In this document: positions 17,226-25,689 of the stretch, piece after piece
How positions within the stretch are numbered: position 1 is the stretch's first letter
Layout: every line of letters starts with the position of its first letter
Source: Ignavibacteria bacterium
GTDB lineage: Bacteria; Bacteroidota; Ignavibacteria; Ignavibacteriales; SURF-24
Length of the DNA stretch: 64,000 nucleotides
Direction of reading: 5' to 3'
Assembly: GCA_025612245.1 (NCBI GenBank)
Contig: JAAXKQ010000016.1
Span: 62,001-126,000, forward strand
Notes under the pieces: model-generated
Database searches by the model: none
What the model was told of the DNA's origin: nothing
The model's input: only the letters and a program-made list of their open reading frames with translations
Program-made: the position numbers and the translations under genes

Positions 17226-18020
17226 TTAACAGGGAGAGGCCATGCCAAAGCCCATCGAATTTTTTTCTCCAAATCCACATTCCCAACCTGTCCTGATTAG
17301 TTCGGGTGGAGCAGTAATTTCAAAAGGAAGAAGGTTCCCAATTACATCAGTTGCTTCTTGGTCGTTGGCATGGATAGTCACTTTTTTTGTGAGACGTTTT
17401 CCTTCAGAGTTCTTTTTCTCTATGTAGGTTTCATCCCACTTAATTCGTACTACTCCGTTTATTTCTTTGTTATATATTAGCCGGAATTTGTTTGTGAGAT
17501 TTTTGGTGAGCACGCGGTTGATCTCGTCTATATCATCGTAGAATCTGAAATAGTATTGCTTAAGCTTGCCATTTGTTTCACGTTTTGTCGATAGAACAAT
17601 TGGAGATAACAACGTGAAGCGCATCTTATCAGTAAATATCGGTTCAGGGATAACTTCAACAGAATTTATCCTGAAGTTAGTTCTGATGTTTCCGTCCTCG
17701 ATGCTGAATGTATGATTATTGAAGGTACCAATGACGAAATTCTGTATGAATTCTTCCGAGATGGGGGAGCTAATAATAAGTTCAGCATTAGGAACTCTAA
17801 GAAGATATTTGTCCCTTTGTGCTATAGCATTCTGAGGCCTGAGTGCAAAATTGAATAATTTGTACGATTTCCCTTCAATTCGGTAGCCCTTTTCATGGAG
17901 AAAATCTGAAAATTCATCCGACCCGATCCTCAGGAAATTATATATAACTGCCGCAAGAGGATAGTTATAGTTAAAAGTGAGTTTATTGCCAATAGCACTT
18001 AATTTCAGCAGCAGTCGCAT
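17226..18020 (-). CDS. cas6: CRISPR RNA endonuclease Cas6
   Basis: A 264-residue RAMP-fold endoribonuclease that should cut the array transcript within each repeat to leave an 8-base ATTGAAAT-type handle. The C-terminal glycine-rich loop GFGEKNSMGFGM near residue 250 is the Cas6 signature, and the N-terminus (MRLLLKLS, then LAAVIYNFL) is typical. It is first in the operon, 30 bases ahead of cas10, with TGAGG as ribosome-binding site. The 161 bases upstream to the pirin gene should hold the operon promoter; no clear box was identified. Confidence 0.93.
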   Translation of the reverse strand: MRLLLKLSAIGNKLTFNYNYPLAAVIYNFLRIGSDEFSDFLHEKGYRIEGKSYKLFNFALRPQNAIAQRDKYLLRVPNAELIISSPISEEFIQNFVIGTFNNHTFSIEDGNIRTNFRINSVEVIPEPIFTDKMRFTLLSPIVLSTKRETNGKLKQYYFRFYDDIDEINRVLTKNLTNKFRLIYNKEINGVVRIKWDETYIEKKNSEGKRLTKKVTIHANDQEATDVIGNLLPFEITAPPELIRTGWECGFGEKNSMGFGMASPC

Positions 18021-18181
18021 TTATGCCTCAATTTTCAACAAACCCAATTTAAGGAAAATTTTTGGAAATTGTTAAGTAAATTCAAAAATAATATTATACT
18101 CTTCCTTGGGAAGAAAATGCGTACCAGAAATGAACTTCATTCATATAATCTTTCTTTGAATACTCTAATTATCATTTAAAA

Positions 18182-19042
18182 CTACCTGAATTTTCCAAAC
18201 TTCCCCGACTTGTAGTCGTCGTACGCCTGGCGGATTTCATCCATGGTGTTCATAACAAAAGGTCCGTGTGCTACTACGGGCTCGTTAAATGGCCTCGCGT
18301 GGCCGAATATTACGTAACTTTCCGTTAGTGCCGCCATCTGTAGCCCTTCTTCGTCATTGCTGAATTCAAGCAGCTGCCTTTCTTCGGTATCCTGGCCGTT
18401 TATCTTTAATGCCCCCCTTACAATGTAAAAAAATATGTTTTCATCCAGCGGCACACTTGCCCGTAGACTTCCGCCTGCCTTAAATTCAATTGTATACAGG
18501 GAAATGGGGTTAAGCGGCGTGCGTACCCCTTTTGTCGCAGCCCAGAGGCCCGAAATGACGTTAACCCTTACCTTCCCGCCATCACTCACAACATGCGGGA
18601 TCTCATCCTTCTGAAATCCCTCGTATACCGGCTCAGCCATTTTATCCTTAGAAGCCAGGTTTATCCAGAGCTGCAGTATCTCAAGCTTCCCGCCCTTCTT
18701 CTTAAACTCATCAGAAGAGACTTCGGCGTGGATCAGCCCCCGGCCCGCGGTCATCCATTGCACACCTCCGGATTTAATTACGCTTTCATGCCCGTGGCTG
18801 TCTTTATGAAGGATGTCTCCTTCGAGTATGAATGTTACGGTTTCCATCCCGCGGTGCGGGTGTGGCCCGAATGGCATACCACCGTTATTTTGCCCGTAAG
18901 TCTGCGGCCCGTGGTGGTTTAGCAAAAGAAAGGGATCTATCATCTCCACATTGTCCGAAGGCAGGGGGGAATAAGTTATTAAATCCCCGACGGGAGAATA
19001 TTCGGCATCATGAATTTCCTTTATTGTCCTCAATTTCTTCAC
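18182..19042 (-). CDS. Pirin-family bicupin protein
   Basis: A 286-residue cytosolic protein of two cupin domains. The N-terminal cupin has the metal-binding set HPHRGMETVTFILEG and later GLIHAE, as in human pirin and E. coli YhhW (quercetinase-like activity in some members). The C-terminal cupin is degenerate, as usual. The frame opens with GTG at 19042, where AAGG overlaps the GTG; a TTG three codons in would have better spacing, so the start is uncertain by a few codons. It seems monocistronic and is followed by the CRISPR operon on the same strand after 161 bases. Confidence 0.9.
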   Translation of the reverse strand: MKKLRTIKEIHDAEYSPVGDLITYSPLPSDNVEMIDPFLLLNHHGPQTYGQNNGGMPFGPHPHRGMETVTFILEGDILHKDSHGHESVIKSGGVQWMTAGRGLIHAEVSSDEFKKKGGKLEILQLWINLASKDKMAEPVYEGFQKDEIPHVVSDGGKVRVNVISGLWAATKGVRTPLNPISLYTIEFKAGGSLRASVPLDENIFFYIVRGALKINGQDTEERQLLEFSNDEEGLQMAALTESYVIFGHARPFNEPVVAHGPFVMNTMDEIRQAYDDYKSGKFGKFR

Positions 19043-19189
19043 CTTACGCTTTTAATAAATATGCGCTTTTATAAAAAAACGGGAAAGGGAATTGTGTGCC
19101 TACAATAAATTGAAGCGTGTAAATTATTAAGGCTTTAAGCCGGGGCTGCAGAAAGAATGCAACCCCTTCGAAGAAAAAAAAGTGAAATT

Positions 19190-19879
19190 TTATAACATGA
19201 AGAATAGCTGGCAGGCGAAAAGGAAAGTAACACCGCTTATGGGCTTGTAGCCGCCTTCAATCTGTGTCGAGCAGAACCAGCCCCAGTCCTGACTCATGCC
19301 TAGCCTTGCACCGAATTTATTCATCTCGTGCTTGTCTGATATCTGCCCCTGATAGTTTCCGTACATGAGATCGAGGTAAATGTTATTTAAGGCACAGACG
19401 CTTGAATTTACAAGGTTATCAATTTCATATCCGGCATAAAAGACGTTCATGTTGTGGTCTCCGTTCTTTTCTTTGTTGGCCGAGAACATGCGCGTAAAGC
19501 CGAACCTTATCCTGTCGAATCTTCTTACGCTCATGGCCGATGAACGGAATGTCATCTGGATCTTGTCCCCCATGTCCTGGTGGTCCACCATAACGCCCTT
19601 GTCTTCAATTGATGCGTTGTCGTTAAACAGATATCCGGCATTAATGTCTATTACGCGGTACTCTGCGGCAAATGGAATGTAGGATGCGTGAATGGAATAG
19701 TAACGGGGTACATAATCAACCCCTACTCCTGCCAGAAGGTTCAGGTAACCCCCGGGCGAATTATTCAAGCCCAGCTCTCCGCCGATCGGAAACTGAAGGA
19801 CAAATTTTACGTCATCTGCACGTTGTGCAAAAACAAACTGTGAAATTAAAATGAAAAGAAAAATGGTAAACTTCTTCAT
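19190..19879 (-). CDS. Secreted or outer-membrane protein of unknown family
   Basis: A 229-residue protein with a clear signal peptide (MKKFTIFLFILISQFVFAQ). I start it at the ATG at 19879, five codons inside the longest frame, because the signal peptide begins there. The mature part alternates aromatic and polar residues, has many Gly/Asn turns and ends in FLFACQLFFML, as in a small outer-membrane beta barrel. I do not recognise the family. It is a single gene between tRNA-Leu and pirin. A 9-bp hairpin at 19142-19166 downstream may end its transcript but lacks a T run. Confidence 0.65.
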   Translation of the reverse strand: MKKFTIFLFILISQFVFAQRADDVKFVLQFPIGGELGLNNSPGGYLNLLAGVGVDYVPRYYSIHASYIPFAAEYRVIDINAGYLFNDNASIEDKGVMVDHQDMGDKIQMTFRSSAMSVRRFDRIRFGFTRMFSANKEKNGDHNMNVFYAGYEIDNLVNSSVCALNNIYLDLMYGNYQGQISDKHEMNKFGARLGMSQDWGWFCSTQIEGGYKPISGVTFLFACQLFFML

Positions 19880-20132
19880 GCTCTGGCCCCCCAAGTTTAA
19901 GAATGTTTACAGCCAAAGCACAGTTTTGCAGTTTTCAGGCTTTGGCTCAATTGTGAAAAGTAAGTCCGGAAAATTCCATCATATTGCGGAATTGCTCCCG
20001 GGCGAAAATAATAAAAATATTAACTTTAATCAAAAATATTGTGAATTTTTGGCCATTATTTTCATTATTGAAGGAACCTGTCCGGCCGGAATCTGAAAGG
20101 CAGGGAAGAGTATCTGCTTTAAAAACAGAAAA

Positions 20133-20156
20133 GGGCTGCCTTAAAAAAGACAACCC
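20133..20156 (-). terminator. Intrinsic terminator downstream of tRNA-Leu
   Basis: Read on the minus strand, GGGTTGTCTT and AAGGCAGCCC form a 10-bp stem (two G-U pairs) around a short A/T loop, flanked by A and T runs (3' side TTTTCTGTTTTT). It begins 7 bases past the tRNA-Leu 3' end. Confidence 0.7.
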
Positions 20157-20163
20157 TTTTTAG

Positions 20164-20249
20164 TACCGAAGGCCGGACTCGAACCGGCACCTGGGGTGAG
20201 CCAGACTGGATTTTGAGTCCAGCGCGTCTACCAATTTCGCCACTTCGGC
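20164..20249 (-). tRNA. tRNA-Leu (anticodon CAA)
   Basis: An 86-base class II tRNA. The acceptor stem GCCGAAG pairs with CTTCGGT (one G-U), followed by discriminator A. The anticodon stem CTGGA/TCCAG encloses loop CTCAAAA, giving anticodon CAA for UUG. The variable arm is long, as expected for leucine, and the T arm is CCGGTTCGAGTCCGG. CCA is not encoded. It is a lone tRNA gene with its own terminator. Confidence 0.97.
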
Positions 20250-20373
20250 ATCAGAGATACAAAGTTAACGCAAAAAACGCTTTTTTTCAAGATTTAATTT
20301 TGTTTCGCGTTATAATTTTTTCTTCCCCCGGGGGTGGGTGGCCCTTTTGACCGCCACCCCGGGAGATATAAAA

Positions 20374-23300
20374 TTATTTTTCGTTCAGATAACTTAAGAC
20401 GCCGGCCATAATGCTGTCCCTTTCTTTTTGTCCAAGAATGGATTCAAAAGGAAATCCGAACAGTACCAGCCCGTAGTCTTTCCTGTATGCCACGGCTGCA
20501 CTGAAACTGTTCTCGCCGTACCTGAGTATTGTCTGTGAGCCTCCCAGGGGATTAATTGCATCGGGAGCCTCAACGGCATACATCTTTGAGCTTAAGTCCG
20601 TGTTAAAGCCGAACTTCTCAGGCATTGAAATCTTTGAGGACTGTACCGTAAAGACCTCTCCGTTGTGCGAGGCGTGGTCGGTATCGAGTGCAATTTTCAG
20701 CACCTTTCTTGCAAACTGCACGTCGGGGTTGTCTTTTGTCTTGTTGCGGTATAGATCGCTTGCAATGTATGCGCCCGATATAAACATATTGCCGCCCGAA
20801 ATCAGGTATTCCGAAACAGCTTTCTGCAGCTCTGCCGGGAAGGCCTTAAACTGTGGCCCCCTCAGCGAATCCACAATTTTTTTCTGCCACGGGGTTTCTT
20901 TTTCCTCTCCTAAGATCAGGTCTGCAAGCTTGTAATTTTTAAGGCTTACTTCATTGTCCCATACCGATTCGTCGCTGCATGAAGAAAACGAGTAGCCTGC
21001 CTCACGTATGGATTTTCCGTGGAGGTATGGGTAGTCGAAAGTGTTTCCGGCAATTACCTTTGTCTCGTAATCGGCATGGCTTGCGCCGTGGCCCGGGGCA
21101 TCGTTTGTAATAAACTCGGAGGAAGGATTAAAGTCGTACTGTGTGCCGCTGAAGCTGATGTCGAACTTATCTGCAACGCCGGCATCAAGTGAATTTACAA
21201 ATCCTGCAAATCCCTTTGTTTCAACTACAGCCGGGCCGCTAATCCTGTCGAACCCGTTTACAACAAGAACGGGTGCTTTTTTACCGTTCATGCGGCATAC
21301 TGATAGGATTTCCGAAGGGAAGCTTTCGCCGCCCGCGTTTACTGCTGCAATCTTAAAGCTGTAGATTACACCGGCCTTAAGGTTGCTAATGGAAAAGTTC
21401 GTAGTTGCTGTAACCTGTCCGTTATCGAAGTCGGCGTCATCCATTCTTGTATATACAACATAGTGGTCGGGTTTTGCCGTAGCTTCAAGCGGATCTTCAA
21501 CTGCGTGCCACTTAAGGCGGGCAGTGCCTTTTTCATCCAGGAGTGCCTGGAAATGATCAACCGGAAGAGGCTGTACCGTATAAGGCCTGTTATACTGCAC
21601 CGAGAGGAATTTAAGCATTCCCTTATACATTGCCCTTGCAACGTCAAAACGGAACCTTGGATCCAGAAAATACTTCATGTCCAAAAGGTTCTGGTGCGAC
21701 AGGAGCTCAACTAAAATTGAAGGCATATTCGGCCTGTAGGATTCGCTGTACTGCGAGTCCTGCATCTGCCTGCGGTTCCAGGCCGGGTCATCCTTTGCCC
21801 TGAGGTCCTGAACAATCTGTGTCTGCATTATGTCCGCCAGATCCCTGTTTGCCATGCGTGAAACGCCGTCGGCAAAAACAGTGCGCTCGTCGGCTGCCTC
21901 TGTGCTGTAGATGACAAGCGTTCCAACGGTGGTATCATTTGAGGTAATGCCGGCGTCTGTATGGAAAGCCATCGAAAGGTCGATTGGAATTCCTAAGCCT
22001 TTTTCATCCCTGTTTCTGTTGGGACCGAAGGGTGCTCCTTTAAGGTAATTTGCGTACTCGCCTCGGCTCTGGTAGTCGTCGTTATAGTCGTTAAGGTTTT
22101 TGTTCAGGCTGTAGACCAGTGTGTCGGGCATGCCTGCATACTGCAGCCAGTAGCGGCTTCCTTCAAGATACTTCGGGCGTCCGCTGGTCTGACCGTGACG
22201 GCTGACGATTCCCATTCCTCCGCCAAAGCGGACTGCATCGGCGGTGACAAACTTTGCCGTCTTGTCTTTCGACTGGTTGACTAGTGTTACCTTGTTTGTT
22301 GATGGGTTTAAGCCTTTTTCGAACTTGAAATTGCCGAGGTAAATCCACGTCTCCCCGCCAATCTTCTGGTTAATGTGGAAATCCGTCCTTATACCCGAGT
22401 GATATACCGAATAAAGGGCGTCACTGGCATTTTCGGGTGACCCTAAATAGGATACATAAACCGAGTAATATCCTTCTTCCGGAACATCCGGAATCCAGTC
22501 CGCTTCGGCTGAGGCTACGGAATCAACCTCTATAAAGCGTGAAGTTCCCTGGAGAAACGGGTTGAAATTCTCCGGGTAGGGAGGATTGCCGTACGCAAAG
22601 CCGGGAAGTTTGGAGGTTCCCCACCTGATGGATTTCCCCTTTACAGATTCACGGTAATACCTTTTGTTTTCCCTGCCTTTTGTGTCGTTGTCAACAACTA
22701 CCTCGTTGGTCTGTATGTCCCTTTCCCTCGGCACAAATACATTTGCTCCTGCATTCTCCAGCATCGGTATCAGGTATGGTATTGTAAAGGAAAGAGGCAC
22801 CTTGTCTTCCACGCTCTCAAAAAGCCTGGGGCGCTGCCATTCCCACCTTTCCGCCTGGTTGTTGTAATACCAGCCGTGACTCTGCCAGAGTACTATGTTT
22901 CTCTCGTTAAGTCCGGTCTCAATTTTGTATGGCTTGCTTTCATTCTGAACTACGGGTACAGGGCGCTGGGTTTCTTTTGCAAGCCTTGACTTGTCGACGC
23001 TTGCCTTATCCCTGTAAAAGTTTGGTATCAGCTCTTCAAGAAGGGCATTGCCGCTTTTTAACTTGAATGCATAATCTTTGTACTCACTTCCGGCAGCCTG
23101 TTTTACGGCGTTTTCAAACGCGGAAACGTTGTCTGGACGGAGCGGCAGCTGCAGAAATGCATCATTAAAAACTACAGTTACCGTCTTCATTACTGAATCG
23201 CTGATTACCGTGTCGAGCTTTACCCTTGAGGGGAGCGCGAGCGGTATGCGTGTCTTCCGGACCTCAGATAAAAGGTCCTTCAGGCTGGTGCTTATTGTTT

Positions 23301-23427
23301 TTACTGTTGGAACGTTTTTTTCACCCTTTTTAGGTTCCTTTGTCTCCTCCCTTTCAATTCTGGGGGAACAGGCTGTAAAAAGGATACTTAAGATAATGAG
23401 TAAGTTGAACAGGTATCTTTTTTTCAT
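20374..23427 (-). CDS. Lipoprotein with N-acetylmuramoyl-L-alanine amidase-like, golvesin-like and FN3 domains
   Basis: A 1017-residue lipoprotein: signal sequence with lipobox FTAC (Cys20). Residues about 170-600 look like a divergent Amidase_3 domain (NIVLWQSHGWYYN, later AFHTDAG and LVELLSHQN, where His and Glu would bind zinc). It is interrupted at about 290-400 by a golvesin/xanthan-lyase-like beta domain (EVDSVASAEADWIPDVPEEGYYSV). An FN3-like domain follows at about 630-710 and a C-terminal alpha/beta domain (PVLVVNGFDRI) after it. Related Bacteroidota proteins are annotated as xanthan lyase or amidase, often without evidence. An envelope peptidoglycan or polymer hydrolase is likely. 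AGGA lies 6 bases before the ATG. Confidence 0.75.
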   Translation of the reverse strand: MKKRYLFNLLIILSILFTACSPRIEREETKEPKKGEKNVPTVKTISTSLKDLLSEVRKTRIPLALPSRVKLDTVISDSVMKTVTVVFNDAFLQLPLRPDNVSAFENAVKQAAGSEYKDYAFKLKSGNALLEELIPNFYRDKASVDKSRLAKETQRPVPVVQNESKPYKIETGLNERNIVLWQSHGWYYNNQAERWEWQRPRLFESVEDKVPLSFTIPYLIPMLENAGANVFVPRERDIQTNEVVVDNDTKGRENKRYYRESVKGKSIRWGTSKLPGFAYGNPPYPENFNPFLQGTSRFIEVDSVASAEADWIPDVPEEGYYSVYVSYLGSPENASDALYSVYHSGIRTDFHINQKIGGETWIYLGNFKFEKGLNPSTNKVTLVNQSKDKTAKFVTADAVRFGGGMGIVSRHGQTSGRPKYLEGSRYWLQYAGMPDTLVYSLNKNLNDYNDDYQSRGEYANYLKGAPFGPNRNRDEKGLGIPIDLSMAFHTDAGITSNDTTVGTLVIYSTEAADERTVFADGVSRMANRDLADIMQTQIVQDLRAKDDPAWNRRQMQDSQYSESYRPNMPSILVELLSHQNLLDMKYFLDPRFRFDVARAMYKGMLKFLSVQYNRPYTVQPLPVDHFQALLDEKGTARLKWHAVEDPLEATAKPDHYVVYTRMDDADFDNGQVTATTNFSISNLKAGVIYSFKIAAVNAGGESFPSEILSVCRMNGKKAPVLVVNGFDRISGPAVVETKGFAGFVNSLDAGVADKFDISFSGTQYDFNPSSEFITNDAPGHGASHADYETKVIAGNTFDYPYLHGKSIREAGYSFSSCSDESVWDNEVSLKNYKLADLILGEEKETPWQKKIVDSLRGPQFKAFPAELQKAVSEYLISGGNMFISGAYIASDLYRNKTKDNPDVQFARKVLKIALDTDHASHNGEVFTVQSSKISMPEKFGFNTDLSSKMYAVEAPDAINPLGGSQTILRYGENSFSAAVAYRKDYGLVLFGFPFESILGQKERDSIMAGVLSYLNEK

Positions 23428-23459
23428 GGCATCCTGATAGAATTAATTAAACAAAAAAA

Positions 23460-23481
23460 CAGGCACACATTGGTGTGCCTG
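23460..23481 (-). terminator. Intrinsic terminator after the M49-like peptidase gene
   Basis: CAGGCACAC and GTGTGCCTG make a perfect 9-bp stem with an ATTG tetraloop. On the minus strand it is followed by TTTTTTTGTTT. It lies 58 bases beyond the peptidase stop and shortly before the amidase-like gene, so the two are transcribed separately. Confidence 0.85.
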
Positions 23482-23538
23482 ATATGACGATAAGAACAAA
23501 ATTTATTTCCGGGGAAAATCCTTCCCCGCGGGGAACAT

Positions 23539-25218
23539 TTACTTTACGTGCTCTTCAATCTGAAATATAGGCCTGATGTCTACGGGAAGCTTGCTGAGCT
23601 TTGAACGCAGCTTGTCCATGGTTGGTGAATTAACTGCATACTTTTCTATAAGCTCTTTTGACGCCTCATAGTCACCTGTTGCCTGAATGGTAAGTATCTT
23701 TTCTGCCAGGTCCCTGAGCGCAGGGTAGACCTTGTCGAAATTAACACTTACTTTTTCGGTATTATTATCGAATTCATACCCGCCTTTTTCAAGCAGATAA
23801 TTGTAAATAATCGCATTTCCTGCGCCATGGGCTTCATTTACGCCGAAACGTACAGAACGGAAAATGCCTGCAAGGAATGTCACATAGGTTTCCTTCGCAA
23901 ATTCTTCCGTGTAAACCCCTTTCTTTATCATGAATATGTTGTTATACATTCCAAGGATATCCGCCTTGCATTCCTCGAGCTTTGAATATGTTTCCTTGAG
24001 CTCTTTCTTTACCTCTGTTTTTTGTCCGTTTACGGTAATGAAACCGGGCCCCACGCCGTGCGACATTTCGTGCATGAGCGTATGACTGAAAAACCCGTCA
24101 AAGGTAACGTATCTGATCTGCGAGGCATCGAGCACTATCTGCGCAATTGGCATTAAGAGCTTTTCAAACTTTGCTTCATGCACATTCTTAAGCATTACCT
24201 TCTTTGAGCCTTTGGCTGCCCGCACTCGTTCATCGTTTGGCAGGTTAAAGGCCAGTGTCTGCACGCCCGACTTTGTGTCTCCGGCTGAATAAACCTGCTG
24301 AACCACTACGATAGGGGATTCCATGCCGCGGCTTGAGTTCTTGTACTTTTCTTCAAGAGGAAGATTCTCTTCAATCTCTTTTAAGTAGCTCCCGAATTTC
24401 GCAAGCTTCTGGCTTTCAACCGGATCCTTTATGGTAAGAAAACTCTCGTAGGAAGCCTTATAGTTAAAGAGCTCGTCTTCATAGACTTCATATGGACCTA
24501 TGATAAACTCTATCGTGTTATCCTTAAGATCCATCCATGCCATGTCGCTTTCGTAGTAGTCGTTGGTCTCAAATGCCTTTGCCCTCAGTTCGAGGTATTT
24601 CTTTAAGGACGCATTATCGGCGTATTTTGCGGCCTCCCTTAAAAGTGCCGCAGCACGCGTAAGTTCATCCTTGTAGGCCTCGGTGTAGGGTATTGCCCTA
24701 AGAGCGCCATCTTCGCGGCGTATAATGGTGAACTCTGATGTAAATTTGTCTTTGTCTTCAGGATGCTTTTCTATCCAGCCCTGAAACTCTTCCTTTGTCA
24801 TATTGGCAGGATAGAAATTTGCTCCGAGAGGCTTTTCTTCCTTGCCGAAGAAAGGCTTGTTATGGTCCAGGCGGTCAAAAGGCCCCATATTGATGTTAAA
24901 GTATTCAAGCGTCAGCCTGGCCTCTGGCGAAGGATCACTTTCAAGCTGCTTTTTGATTTCCGGATTCCTGCTGTAGACCTGTTTAAGAAAAATGCCGTCA
25001 ATTATTCTTGAGGCTTCAAAAAGTTTCTCAACACAGATCTTTTCATTTGCATTAAGGAGCGTCGAATCGTACTTGATTTCAAATGGTGCATATTGCGCTA
25101 TCTTTTCTTTTAACATAGACGGATCCTCATATTGTGCAAAAATGTTCAGTGAGCTAATGGTTGAAATAAAAACCATTATTAAAACCAGATGCATAGTGTT
25201 TAGGCGGCGGACTTTCAT
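23539..25218 (-). CDS. Secreted M49-like (dipeptidyl peptidase III-related) zinc peptidase
   Basis: A 559-residue protein with an N-terminal signal segment ending near NIFAQ. HTLMHEMSHGVGPG (zinc motif HEMSH near residues 382-386) is followed about 30 residues later by LEECKADILGM, whose Glu would be the third zinc ligand. This HExxH plus EECKAD pair is seen in bacterial relatives of dipeptidyl peptidase III; classic DPP III has HExxGH with an extra residue. It is probably an exported or lipid-free periplasmic aminopeptidase. AAGGAG precedes the ATG. It has its own terminator (23460-23481). Confidence 0.8.
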   Translation of the reverse strand: MKVRRLNTMHLVLIMVFISTISSLNIFAQYEDPSMLKEKIAQYAPFEIKYDSTLLNANEKICVEKLFEASRIIDGIFLKQVYSRNPEIKKQLESDPSPEARLTLEYFNINMGPFDRLDHNKPFFGKEEKPLGANFYPANMTKEEFQGWIEKHPEDKDKFTSEFTIIRREDGALRAIPYTEAYKDELTRAAALLREAAKYADNASLKKYLELRAKAFETNDYYESDMAWMDLKDNTIEFIIGPYEVYEDELFNYKASYESFLTIKDPVESQKLAKFGSYLKEIEENLPLEEKYKNSSRGMESPIVVVQQVYSAGDTKSGVQTLAFNLPNDERVRAAKGSKKVMLKNVHEAKFEKLLMPIAQIVLDASQIRYVTFDGFFSHTLMHEMSHGVGPGFITVNGQKTEVKKELKETYSKLEECKADILGMYNNIFMIKKGVYTEEFAKETYVTFLAGIFRSVRFGVNEAHGAGNAIIYNYLLEKGGYEFDNNTEKVSVNFDKVYPALRDLAEKILTIQATGDYEASKELIEKYAVNSPTMDKLRSKLSKLPVDIRPIFQIEEHVK

Positions 25219-25689
25219 CTGTATCTCCTTAAATAATAATATGAAAACTCGGATGTGGAAATATATAAAGGAAATAGGAGAAAGGAAAAACTAAAAAATA
25301 AAAGCTGCTGTGAAATCAAGGAACGTTAACTGCTGGAGCGTTTTTATGAGGGTGACTTCAGGCACAAAGTTAAGATTTCTGCCCAAAGCATTTGTTTATA
25401 ATGAAATATACAACTACAATATAGTGAACACCTCCCTATCTGATTGGTAGCGCTCTGCGGTGTGATGCAAATGTGCAGAAGACTGTTGAGCGCTATTTCT
25501 TTACCCGTGTCCCTGATTCTTTCCTTGCCTGCTGTTGTTAAGTCAGAAAAAAATATTTTTAAGGCTTTTACTTTGCTTAAACCCTGGTTACGGACTATAG
25601 ATTACGGCAGTAAGAACAGCAGATAAAAAACAAAACGTAAAAACATCGCATACTTCTCCGGGAAACCTGCCAATATACATAAAATAATG
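25219..25689. other. Intergenic region, 471 bases
   Basis: This lies between two minus-strand genes and must hold the promoter of the M49-like peptidase at its left edge. A 60-codon plus-strand frame inside has no homologue I recognise and no ribosome-binding site. I see no RNA gene or strong repeat. Confidence 0.35.

Noticed and set aside
19142-19166. 9-bp hairpin downstream of the 229-residue envelope protein gene
   Set aside because: The stem is good (one G-U) but no U run follows on the minus strand, so it was noted only in the gene entry.
20326-20361. GC-rich imperfect inverted repeat downstream of the amidase-like gene
   Set aside because: CCCGGGGGTGG and CCACCCCGGG pair only with bulges, and no T run follows on the operon strand, so a terminator call is not secure.
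25444-25626. 60-codon plus-strand frame in the 471-base spacer
   Set aside because: No ribosome-binding site, irregular composition and no homologue recognised.
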